Positions 36,471 to 44,231 of a stretch of DNA of 64,000 nt are shown here, one piece after another; the stretch's first letter is position 1, and every line of letters starts with the position of its first letter. The notes under the pieces are model-generated. The model saw only the letters and a program-made list of their open reading frames with translations. It searched no databases and was not told the DNA's origin. This DNA comes from an uncultured Actinobaculum sp. Lineage in GTDB: Bacteria; Actinomycetota; Actinomycetes; Actinomycetales; Actinomycetaceae. The stretch spans positions 71,829-135,828 of the forward strand of contig CALIHR010000027.1 in the NCBI GenBank assembly GCA_938020505.1, given 5' to 3'. A program made the translations under genes and the position numbers.

Positions 36471-37286
36471 CCACTTGTCGCCGTTGGCTTCCTCAAGCGA
36501 CTTCTTCGCGCGATCGTCGAAACGAGGCCCGCCAAAATACGCCTTCGCGCAGGTCGCATCCCGTGACGGTATGGAAGCGACGCTTCCGGTTGACCCACGC
36601 GTCCTTGGTCCTCTTGCTGCGCGTCTGCAGGGTCCGGCCCCTGTCGAGATTGTGGGGGCAGCCGAAAATATTCGCGTTGAACTCGGTGGTCTTCCCAGTC
36701 ACGACCTTGTGCCCGCCGACGGCGTCGACGAGGCGCCTGCCCTGTTCGCTGTCCTTCGTCGTCACGAAAGCGACGTCGGAGTTCCAATCGCTTCCCGCGT
36801 CGTCGCCGCGGTGGATGTAGTCCCGGAGCGCGTGAGAGTGCTGAGCCTGGAATGTGCCGTAGGGTTTGTTTCCATTGTCGTATCCGGGGATGAACACCCA
36901 ATTCGAAAAGCACCTGTTCTTCTCTGCATAGACGCAATGCGCGGCGGTGACGACGACCCTCTTCGCGGGGCTGTCGATGGCGGCTGCCGAGCAGACGAAG
37001 TTTTTACGCTTTTGGTCGTCGCAGTGGAGGACCTTGCCGTTGGCATGGGCGATCCGCTTGTCATTGGCCAGCTTCTCTTCCTTTTGCAAAGCCTTCTTGG
37101 CCTTGTCCACGCTCTTTTGAGCGACTTCTAAGAAGAGGCGTCGGACGATCCGACCGGCGCGGTCACGCTGGCTGCGCTTGACTCGTCGGAGGCCGGCTTC
37201 CCCTTTTTCGCGGAGCTCGATTGCGACGTCGAACTCCCGGAGGAATCGCCTTTCGAGCCGTTGTCGGCGTGCGAAGCGGCGACGGG
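36471..37286 (-). pseudogene. Dead copy of the secreted trypsin-like protease
   Basis: Three pieces align with the intact protease at 37959-39113. PVAASHADNGSKGDS at about 37240-37286 matches the signal cleavage region, but the start and hydrophobic core are gone. After a deletion of roughly 60 codons and a frame change near 37125, EVAQKSVDKAKKALQ to the His motif VVTAAHCV and SDVAFVTT follow. A second deletion with frameshift removes the GSSGG serine, and the end YFGGPRFDDRAKKSLEEANG is in the other frame. The final stop is TGG. One block of 32 bp near 37250 is identical to the intact gene, suggesting a fairly recent duplication. A 205-residue frame (36493-37110) remains open but cannot be an active protease. 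Confidence 0.85.
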
Positions 37287-37359
37287 AAGGAGGAAGTCTG
37301 ACGGGGCGGCGTCAAAGCGAATGCCCTCCGTATTCCGCGTTTGACGCCGCCCCGGTCAA

Positions 37360-37962
37360 TCAATGGAGTTGAATGCCCTCGAGACGGCGGACTTTGCGTT
37401 CGCCGATGGGCTTGTCGGTTTTGACCGTCACCGAGGCCTTGCGCAACTCCAAAGTGCATTCCCTCGGGGCGTTGGGAAGCCTGCCGATGATGGTGGCGAC
37501 CTCCACGCTTGTGTCTGTTTCTTTGACTGCGACGCGAGTCCCGTAGCATCTCTCCGTGCCGGAGGGGAAGTAAAACCTCAACCGGTTGGGGGCGATCTGC
37601 TCGAACCTCGACCACGGGGCGATCTGCTCGTCCGTCAGATCGTCGCGAGACTTGTCGTCAGTGCCCGCGGATGGGTCTGAGCCGCTTGTGGGCGACTCGG
37701 GGCCGGCCGCGGCCGAGCTCGAGCTCGACGCCGATGCGTCGGCGGACCCGCCTTGGCTTCCTGTCCCTTCGGGGCCAGGTTCGCTGGGCGCCGAGCCGGA
37801 AGGCCGAGGCGAACTTGCGTTCGTCGAGGGCGGCTGGCTCGCCGTGGCCGATGGGTCCGAGGAAGTGCCGTTCGAACATCCCGATGCCGCAAGCAATGCG
37901 ACGATCGGCAGAATCGCCCATTTGCGAGGCCGGTGAACTGCGCTTGTCATGAGTGATGTCAC
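37360..37962 (-). CDS. Lipoprotein coupled to a secreted protease
   Basis: A 200-residue lipoprotein. The signal peptide ends in the lipobox ASGC (Cys near 29), then a Ser/Pro/Gly-rich linker to about 100, then a compact C-terminal domain with two Cys residues (RCYGTRVAVKETDT and APRECTLELRKASVTVKTD). The GTG at 37962 overlaps the protease stop by 4 bp, so the two are co-translated; an ATG four codons later is an alternative. No family name was recognised. A role as inhibitor, anchor or partner of the protease is suggested by the coupling only. Confidence 0.75.
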   Translation of the reverse strand: MTSLMTSAVHRPRKWAILPIVALLAASGCSNGTSSDPSATASQPPSTNASSPRPSGSAPSEPGPEGTGSQGGSADASASSSSSAAAGPESPTSGSDPSAGTDDKSRDDLTDEQIAPWSRFEQIAPNRLRFYFPSGTERCYGTRVAVKETDTSVEVATIIGRLPNAPRECTLELRKASVTVKTDKPIGERKVRRLEGIQLH

Positions 37963-39113
37963 TTGTCGTTGTTGGCAAGGTCAAACAGGCCCTTGACGCG
38001 CTTGTCGAAGTGCGGGCCGCCGTTGTCGATGTATTTCGTCGGCGCCGACTCCTCAGTCACGACGAACGAGGTGACCGAGCGAACCTCGCCGGTGCCAGTC
38101 ACGCCGTTGTAGTTCTCCAGCCAGGGGCCGCCGGAGGACCCGGGGCCGAAGTTGCAGCCCTTGACGCCGTTGACGCTCAGTTTGTCGCCGCCTCGGAGCG
38201 TGAAAGTGTTCGCATTGCAAATTTGCAGACTTTCGCCGTTGTTCAAGTTGCTGGGGTAGCCGAACAGCGTGGCATTGAACTTCGAGGTTTTGCCGGTCAC
38301 GAGTTTGTGCCCGCCGACGACGTCCGTGAGGTGCTTGCCCTGTTCGTTGTCCGTTACCGTCACGAAGGCGACGTCGGAGGTGTATCCCTTGAACTTGCGG
38401 GCTTCGCTGGCATTGTCGTCTCCGTTGCTCACCCAATCGCGAAGAGTGTGCATGTACTGGGCGTGGAAGGTGCCGTACGGTTTGTTGTTGTTGTCGTAAC
38501 TGGGAACGAATACCCAGTTCGTGTGCCACTTGCGGCCTTTGCCGCCGTGGACGCAGTGTCCGGCTGTGACGACGATCCTCTTCGTCGGGCTGCTGACCGC
38601 CGAACCGGTGCATGCGTAGTCCGCGCCGTCGTCGGCGCGGTAAAAGATTCTGCCGTTGGCGCGCGAGAGCTTGTCATTGGCGAGCTTGTCGCCCTTCTTG
38701 AGGGCCTGCTCGGCCTTGGCGACGTTCCTCTGGGCCGACGCCTTGGCGGAATCGGAGCCCAGAACGGGCGCCGGCTTGGCCTTCGCCATTCGCTCGGGGG
38801 TCCAATATTCCTCAACGGTTTTGTAGGCCTGGGACTGTTGCTGCTTCATGCTCTTGGCCGGAGTGTTGCTCTTTGCGAGGGTCGACTTGCGAGCTTGAAG
38901 CGATGCCGTGCGGGCGGTGACGACTTTCGTTCCGTCGGCCTTGGCGACGGGCGCCGTCACGCTGACGGTGTTCGACGCCGCCGAAGCCGACGTCGAGGGG
39001 GCCGAAGTCGAATCGCCTTTCGAGCCGTTGTCGGCGTGCGAGGCCGCAACGGGAATCGTCATGACGAGCGCAACTGCGGCCGCGGTGCGTGTGAGTATGC
39101 GTCGTTTGCTCAA
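37959..39113 (-). CDS. Secreted trypsin-like serine protease
   Basis: A 384-residue S1-family protease. The signal peptide is about 27 residues (cleavage after ASHA), then a Ser/Thr/Ala-rich pro-region of about 120 residues. The catalytic triad is complete: His186 in VVTAGHCV, Asp247 in YTSDVAFVT, and Ser327 in GPGSSGGPW. Cysteines at 168, 187, 299 and 320 can form two disulfides. The TTG start is preceded by an AAGTAGG-like site. The target is unknown. The gene is followed by the coupled lipoprotein and then a dead second copy. A strong hairpin lies in the leader. Confidence 0.9.
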   Translation of the reverse strand: MSKRRILTRTAAAVALVMTIPVAASHADNGSKGDSTSAPSTSASAASNTVSVTAPVAKADGTKVVTARTASLQARKSTLAKSNTPAKSMKQQQSQAYKTVEEYWTPERMAKAKPAPVLGSDSAKASAQRNVAKAEQALKKGDKLANDKLSRANGRIFYRADDGADYACTGSAVSSPTKRIVVTAGHCVHGGKGRKWHTNWVFVPSYDNNNKPYGTFHAQYMHTLRDWVSNGDDNASEARKFKGYTSDVAFVTVTDNEQGKHLTDVVGGHKLVTGKTSKFNATLFGYPSNLNNGESLQICNANTFTLRGGDKLSVNGVKGCNFGPGSSGGPWLENYNGVTGTGEVRSVTSFVVTEESAPTKYIDNGGPHFDKRVKGLFDLANNDK

Positions 39114-39129
39114 AATTACCTACTTTCAC

Positions 39130-39157
39130 CCCGAGAGCGGCGGACACCGCTCTCGGG
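39130..39157 (-). other. Hairpin in the protease leader
   Basis: A perfect 11-bp stem CCCGAGAGCGG/CCGCTCTCGGG with a 6-nt loop ends 16 bp before the protease TTG. On the minus strand it is followed by GTGAAAGTAGGTAATTTT, so it could attenuate transcription, stabilise the mRNA or stop read-through. Confidence 0.5.
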
Positions 39158-39749
39158 CGCGTGTGCGTACAATGAAACTGTTTGCGTAGTTTCGGCGTTA
39201 CGTGAACGCCTGTCTATTCGAGGGCGATCGACGTCGGCGCGAGATCGCTGGGACCCGCCGAGGCCATGCCTGTATTGTGAAAAAGCAAGTCTGGATCCGA
39301 CGTCGCCGACTCCGTTTGACTATGTCTGTACAAGTTACCCTTGTGGTCCGGCTCCTGACAAGCCCCAAAAAGTTGGGTTAAAAAGCTATGGTAAATCTGG
39401 CCGCGAAGCCCCAAGCCGCGGGATGCTCCGATAGATGCAAGGGCGATCGAAACGAGCATGAGTCTCAGATCTCTTGCTGAGGGAGGCTGATATCGTAAGC
39501 ATGGTACCGAGTTGAATCTTTGAACGTTCAAATGTGTACGAACGGGTGTGGCGACGGCGCCCGAGTCGCAGCTGCGCCGAGGGCGCGCAGGGGCCGGCGA
39601 AGCCCCGGCGTCAAAGCGTTCCGTCCGGACCGATCCCAGAACGCCCAAAGGCGCGGGAAGAAGCCGAAGCGTTTTGCGGTATGCCGCGATTGGACGATAA
39701 GCTAACCTGAAGCCCTCGCGGGAGGGCGATGCGACACGAAGGAGTGACG
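39158..39749. other. Non-coding gap
   Basis: About 590 bases between the protease leader and the four-carbon sugar kinase. No frame has a recognisable product or ribosome-binding site. Composition is mixed, with AT-richer patches at about 39280-39400. Only the ribosome-binding site of the next gene (AAGGAG at 39738-39743) was identified. Confidence 0.5.
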
Positions 39750-41270
39750 ATGCCCCGCGTATCACGCGAACTACTGCTTGGCGGCCTCCCGCCCGTTCCC
39801 CCGGTTTCGGCGGACGACGTCGTCCGGGCCCAAGAGGCGAGCGGGATGCGGCCCGTGTACGTGGTCCTTGACGACGACCCCACCGGGACCCAGTCGGTGG
39901 CGGGCCTCCCCGTTCTGACGTCTTGGGAGGTCGGCGATTTCGCCTGGGCCTTCGAAACGGGCGCCCCGGCCGTGTACGTCATGACCAATTCGCGCTCGCT
40001 CGCCCCCGAAGGCGCCGAACGCGTCAACCGGGAAGTCGTGTCCGCGGCGGTCGAAGCGGCAGAGGCGGGCGGCGCCGACGTCGCCTTCGTCTCCCGCTCA
40101 GACTCGACTCTGCGCGGCCACTTCCCGCTGGAGCCGAACACGATCGCCGAATGCCTGAGGTCCGCGACGGGCGCGCGCGCAGACGGCATAGTCGTGGTTC
40201 CCGCCTTCGGCGACGCCGGGCGGATCACAGTCCACGGCACGCACTACGCCGGAGATCCGCGGGAGGGCTACCTGCCCGTGGGCGAGACCGAGTTCGCGCG
40301 CGACGCGACCTTCGGATATGCGGCGTCGAACCTCGCCGAATGGGTCGAGGAGAAGACGGGCGGGGCCGTGCCGGCCTCCGACGTGCTCGTGCTCGACATC
40401 GAGACTCTGCGCACCGACCTCGACGGCGCGGTCGCCCTGCTGACCTCGGCGTCCGACGCCCGGCCGATCGTCGTGGACGCCGTCGAGGAGGAAGACCTGC
40501 GCCAGCTCGCCCTGGCGCTCATCCGCGCGGAGCGGGCCGGCTCGCGCTTCGTCTACAGGGTGGGGCCGCCCTTCGTCCGCGCGAGGGTCGGGCAGGCGGT
40601 CCACGCCCCTCTCACTCCCGAGGAAATCGAGGCCTCGCGGGCCGGACGGGAGGCCGCCGCCGGCGGCCTCGTCGTCGTCGGCTCACACGTGGACCTCACC
40701 ACCCGCCAGCTGGACGAGCTGAGGGCGCGCCGCCGCCCCCTCGAGCTGGAGATCGACGTGGCGAAGGTCGTCGATCCCTCCTCCCGAGGCCCGCACCTGG
40801 CCGAGCTGATCGACGCCGCGGCCGCCGGCCTGAAAGAGGGCGACGTGGCAGTGCGCACCTCGCGGACCCTCGTCACGGGCGCGAACGCGGACGATTCGCT
40901 CGCGATCTCCCGGAAGGTCTCGGCCGCGGTCGTCGAGGCGGTCAAGGGCGTCCTTGCGCGGGAAACGCCCCGTTTCGTCATCGCCAAGGGCGGCATCACG
41001 TCTTCCGACGTCGCATCCAAGGGCCTCGGCATTCGGCGCGCGACGGTCGTGGGCCCGATGCTCCCGGGAATCGTCTCGCTGTGGTCCGGCCAGGACGGCC
41101 CGGCCGCGGGAATCCCGTACATCGTTTTCGCAGGCAACGTAGGCACGGCCGCCTCGCTGGCCGACGTGGTCGACAAGCTGGCGCAGCCGGAGGGTGAGCC
41201 GACGCAGCAGGACGGCGAACTCGCGCAGTCTGACGGCGAACTCGAACAGCGGGAGGGCGAACCGGCTTAG
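39750..41270 (+). CDS. otnK: Four-carbon acid sugar kinase family protein (OtnK/DUF1537)
   Basis: A 506-residue two-domain kinase. The N-terminal domain (DUF1537_N) carries YVVLDDDPTGTQSV near 37-50 and SRSDSTLRGHFPLE, which binds the sugar acid; the C-terminal nucleotide-binding domain has VVVGSH, FVIAKGGITSSDVASKGLG and IVSLWSGQDGPAAGIPYIVF. Family members phosphorylate D-erythronate, L-threonate-derived 3-oxo-tetronate or similar acids. ATG 39750 has AGGAG six bases upstream; the longer frame from 39729 lacks one. The last 25 residues are tandem E/QxDGEL repeats. It is paired with the LtnD-type dehydrogenase; the isomerase (OtnI) and aldolase (OtnC) of the pathway are not in the window. 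Confidence 0.88.
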   Translation: MPRVSRELLLGGLPPVPPVSADDVVRAQEASGMRPVYVVLDDDPTGTQSVAGLPVLTSWEVGDFAWAFETGAPAVYVMTNSRSLAPEGAERVNREVVSAAVEAAEAGGADVAFVSRSDSTLRGHFPLEPNTIAECLRSATGARADGIVVVPAFGDAGRITVHGTHYAGDPREGYLPVGETEFARDATFGYAASNLAEWVEEKTGGAVPASDVLVLDIETLRTDLDGAVALLTSASDARPIVVDAVEEEDLRQLALALIRAERAGSRFVYRVGPPFVRARVGQAVHAPLTPEEIEASRAGREAAAGGLVVVGSHVDLTTRQLDELRARRRPLELEIDVAKVVDPSSRGPHLAELIDAAAAGLKEGDVAVRTSRTLVTGANADDSLAISRKVSAAVVEAVKGVLARETPRFVIAKGGITSSDVASKGLGIRRATVVGPMLPGIVSLWSGQDGPAAGIPYIVFAGNVGTAASLADVVDKLAQPEGEPTQQDGELAQSDGELEQREGEPA

Positions 41271-41432
41271 CGGGCAGGCAAAGCCCCGGCAGGCACAGCT
41301 CACGCGGCGGGCCGGCGGATCCCGCGCAACAAATCGGCGGGCCCGCACAACAAAAATCGAACAAGGCGCGAATATGCGCAAGACGCAATATGCGGCGGAT
41401 CCGCCCAAACGGCGGATGCGAAAGGAGAGAAC

Positions 41433-42320
41433 ATGACCAAAATCGCTGTGCTCGGCCTGGGGGCGATGGGGCTTCCCATGGCCACGCGGCTCGCAAAGGA
41501 ATTCGACGTCCTCGCCTATGACGTCTCGGACGAACGGCGCCGCCTGGCCGAAAAGGCCGGGTTGAGGGTCGCCGCCGGCACGTCGGAGGCCGTCGAAGGC
41601 GCCGACGTCGCCCTCGTCGCCGTGCGAAACGCCGCCCAGCTTGATGCCCTGCTCTACGGAGAAGGGGGAATCGCGGCTGCGCTTCCCCGGGGCGCCGTCG
41701 TCATTTTGACCTCCACTGTGGGAATCGCGGCGGCCGAATCCGTCGCCGCCCGGCTGGAAAAGGACGGGATCGGGCTTGTGGACGCCCCAGTCTCCGGCGG
41801 GCCGACCCGTGCGGGCGAAGGCGACCTCCTCGTGGCGTGCGGAGCCCTCCCGCGCGATTTCGAGAAAGCCCGCGGGGTCCTCGAAGCGATGGCAGGCAAA
41901 CTGGTTCTCGTCGGCGACCAGCCGGGCAAAGGCCAGGCGCTCAAGACGGTCAACCAGCTTTTGTGCGGCGTGCACATCGCGGCAGCGGGGGAGGCCCTCG
42001 CGCTCGCGGGCAAGCTGGGGCTCGATCAGCGCACCGCGCTCGAAGCGCTGATGTCCGGGGCCGCCGAGTCGTTCATGCTGGGGCATCGCGGGCCTCGCGC
42101 CATCGAAGCCTACGAGGGCGGCGACCCCGACGTCGCCTCGCGTTTGGACATTTTCGTCAAAGACATGGGAATCGTGACGTCGGCGGCGAAGGACGCAGGC
42201 ATGGCCGTCCCCGTGGCGGCGGCGGCCGAACAGCTCTACCTCATGGGATACGTGCGCGGCCAGGGCGCCATGGACGATTCGACGGTCATCCGCGTTCTCG
42301 CCCCGGACTCGGAGGGCTGA
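41433..42320 (+). CDS. ltnD: NAD(P)-dependent beta-hydroxyacid dehydrogenase (LtnD-like)
   Basis: A 295-residue dehydrogenase of the 3-hydroxyisobutyrate/tartronate semialdehyde reductase family. The Rossmann motif VLGLGAMGLPMA is at 5-16, the substrate-binding SGGPTRAGEG near 122, and the catalytic Lys in GQALKTVNQLL near 172. Next to otnK this points to L-threonate dehydrogenase, giving 2-oxo-tetronate; 2-hydroxy-3-oxopropionate reductase is the main alternative. AAAGGAG precedes the ATG. The 162-bp gap from otnK contains no gene. Confidence 0.85.
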   Translation: MTKIAVLGLGAMGLPMATRLAKEFDVLAYDVSDERRRLAEKAGLRVAAGTSEAVEGADVALVAVRNAAQLDALLYGEGGIAAALPRGAVVILTSTVGIAAAESVAARLEKDGIGLVDAPVSGGPTRAGEGDLLVACGALPRDFEKARGVLEAMAGKLVLVGDQPGKGQALKTVNQLLCGVHIAAAGEALALAGKLGLDQRTALEALMSGAAESFMLGHRGPRAIEAYEGGDPDVASRLDIFVKDMGIVTSAAKDAGMAVPVAAAAEQLYLMGYVRGQGAMDDSTVIRVLAPDSEG

Positions 42321-42446
42321 GGCGAAAGCCGGTTTGCGCGATAGTTAGAGCGTGCCGCCGCTCAGGACGTGGAGGGCTGAGGCCGGTCGCGGCTCTTGGC
42401 CGGGCTGGCGGGGCCTTGGGCGTGCGGGCAGTCGCCGCCGGGCCGG

Positions 42447-43796
42447 TCAGGGCTTTTCGAAAGGTCTCCCGCTGCGCGCCCGGATCAGCATCGTGACCGC
42501 GCGGGTCGCCATGAAGAGGCCGGCGTAGGCCGTCCACAGGGCGGCGAACAGGAGCGACGTCGGCGCTCCGGGCCAAGCGGCGTGCGCCCGCCCGAGGGCC
42601 CACGCGACCGGGGCGAAGATCGCAAGCGAGGCGAGCATGAACCAGGCGAGCCGCCGCGTGTCGAGGGCGCCGATGAGGACGCCGTCGAGGATGTAGGCGA
42701 CGGAGGCGACGGGCAGGCAGCATGCGGCGACGATGAGCGAGAGCGTCGCCAAGCTGCCGACTCCCGCTTCCGCGCCCATCGCCGAAGGAAGCGCAAAGCT
42801 CGCAGCGGCGAGCGCCGCGCCGAGAACCGCCCCGGTGACGACGCCGAAGCGCAGGCAGCGAGCGAGGACTTCCCGCACGGCGTCCGCGCGGCCGGCGGGC
42901 GCCCCCATGGCGGTGGCGATGAGTATTTGCGCGGCGGTCGCCAAAGAGTCGAGCCCGTAGGCGGCGAAATGCCAGACCGTCATCGTGATCTGATTCGCCG
43001 CGAGAGATTCGGCTCCCAGGCTTGTGGCCACGGCGATCTCGGCCAGCATGACGGCGCGCAGGCACAGAGTTCGGACGATGAGCGGGCCGGCTTGGCCCAG
43101 CGCCGAAACGACCCCGCCGCGGGTGGGCGTGAGCGATGCGCCCTCTTTGCGGGCGATTCTCGATATCTGCCAGGCCATCCACAGGCCCATTCCGGTCTGG
43201 ACGGTCGCCGTTCCCGCGCCGGCGCCGGCGACGCCCCAGCCGAGCGGATAGATGAGGGCGTAGTTGACGGGGATGTTCGCCAAAGCGCCGGCCGTCGCGG
43301 CGTACATCGGCCGCTTCGTGTCTCCGAAACCGCGAAGCGTGCCCGTTGCGGCGAGGACGAGGAGCATCCCCGGAAGGCCGGGGGAGGATGCGCGAAGGTA
43401 GCGTTCGGCTTGCGCGAGGGTCTCTGCGTCCGGGCCGAAGAGCCTCAGGATCGGCTCTCCGAAGGCGAAGAGGACGAGGGCCAGCCCTGCGCCGATGCCC
43501 AGGGCGAGCCACATTCCCTCAATTCCCTGCCGGGCCGCCTCGCCGCGCCTGCCCGCTCCCACGAGCTTTCCGGCTGCCGACGTCGTCGCGTACGCGAGGA
43601 ATATGCACAGGCCCACGATCGTCGACATGATCGTCGACGAAAGCGACAGCCCCGCAAGCGGAAGCGTGCCGAGGTGACCGACCATCGCGGTGTCCGAGGC
43701 GAGCAGCAGGGGCTCGGCCAGCAGCGTGGCGAGCGAAGGCAGGGCGTATGCACGAATTTGGCGGTCGAGGATCCGCCCACGGTCGGGTGAGGTCAC
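42447..43796 (-). CDS. MATE family efflux transporter (DinF-like)
   Basis: A 449-residue membrane protein with about 12 helices. The N-terminal ILDRQIRAYALPSLATLLAE and LLASDTAMVGHLGTLPLAGL are typical of the DinF branch of MATE transporters, which export drugs with H+ or Na+. A GTG start at 43796 is used. In Streptomyces a MATE gene lies between rplI and dnaB, so this gene marks the right border of the inserted region. It is divergent from dnaB across the DnaA-box cluster. Confidence 0.9.
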   Translation of the reverse strand: MTSPDRGRILDRQIRAYALPSLATLLAEPLLLASDTAMVGHLGTLPLAGLSLSSTIMSTIVGLCIFLAYATTSAAGKLVGAGRRGEAARQGIEGMWLALGIGAGLALVLFAFGEPILRLFGPDAETLAQAERYLRASSPGLPGMLLVLAATGTLRGFGDTKRPMYAATAGALANIPVNYALIYPLGWGVAGAGAGTATVQTGMGLWMAWQISRIARKEGASLTPTRGGVVSALGQAGPLIVRTLCLRAVMLAEIAVATSLGAESLAANQITMTVWHFAAYGLDSLATAAQILIATAMGAPAGRADAVREVLARCLRFGVVTGAVLGAALAAASFALPSAMGAEAGVGSLATLSLIVAACCLPVASVAYILDGVLIGALDTRRLAWFMLASLAIFAPVAWALGRAHAAWPGAPTSLLFAALWTAYAGLFMATRAVTMLIRARSGRPFEKP

Positions 43797-43873
43797 CCGG
43801 CTAGACTAACCCCACGGAGGTAGGCGGGCCAGTAACTTCAAGTGCAACTTGAGGTAGGGGCGTGTCTCACCAT

Positions 43874-44100
43874 CGTGGATATCTCGCCGTCGGCAGTCGC
43901 CGCTATCCACCCCTGTGGACAGACTTGGGGACGGAATCGAGGGCTTCTCACCCCCGTTATCCACAGATGTGGACAGAGTCGCCGTAGTCTGTGGATTTCC
44001 GACGTGCGATATCCACACGGAGTCCACACTCCACCCACAGCGTCGGCGGCGTGTCTCCACAAGTTATCCACAACTGGGGGTGATACGAGTTTGTGGATGG
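43874..44100. promoter_or_regulatory. Cluster of DnaA-box-like sequences upstream of dnaB
   Basis: Two exact TTATCCACA boxes (43957-43965 and 44064-44072) and about seven near matches on both strands were counted by eye: CGTGGATAT 43874-43882, CTATCCACC 43903-43911, TGTGGACAG 43914-43922 and 43968-43976, TGTGGATTT 43990-43998, ATATCCACA 44009-44017, TGTGGATGG 44092-44100. They fill the 435-bp gap between the MATE gene and dnaB. No dnaA or dnaN gene is adjacent and no AT-rich unwinding element is evident, so a regulatory or DnaA-titrating role is likelier than a canonical oriC. Confidence 0.8.
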
Positions 44101-44231
44101 ACGCCTGGGCGATACCCTTGGATGGCCAAAGCGAGGGCGGGCATGGGCTGTAAAGCTCAATTCCATCACCGGCCGACTCCCGCGTCGTCGCTGGCTGTCC
44201 ACCGTGTCGATCACCGATAAGCGAGGCCAAT

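Noticed and set aside
39214..39765. Open frame of 183 codons on the minus strand in front of otnK
   Set aside because: No recognisable domain, overlaps the otnK start region, composition unlike a gene.
43801..44231. Possible oriC
   Set aside because: DnaA boxes are real, but dnaA and dnaN are not adjacent and no AT-rich unwinding region is visible, so only a regulatory or titration cluster is claimed.
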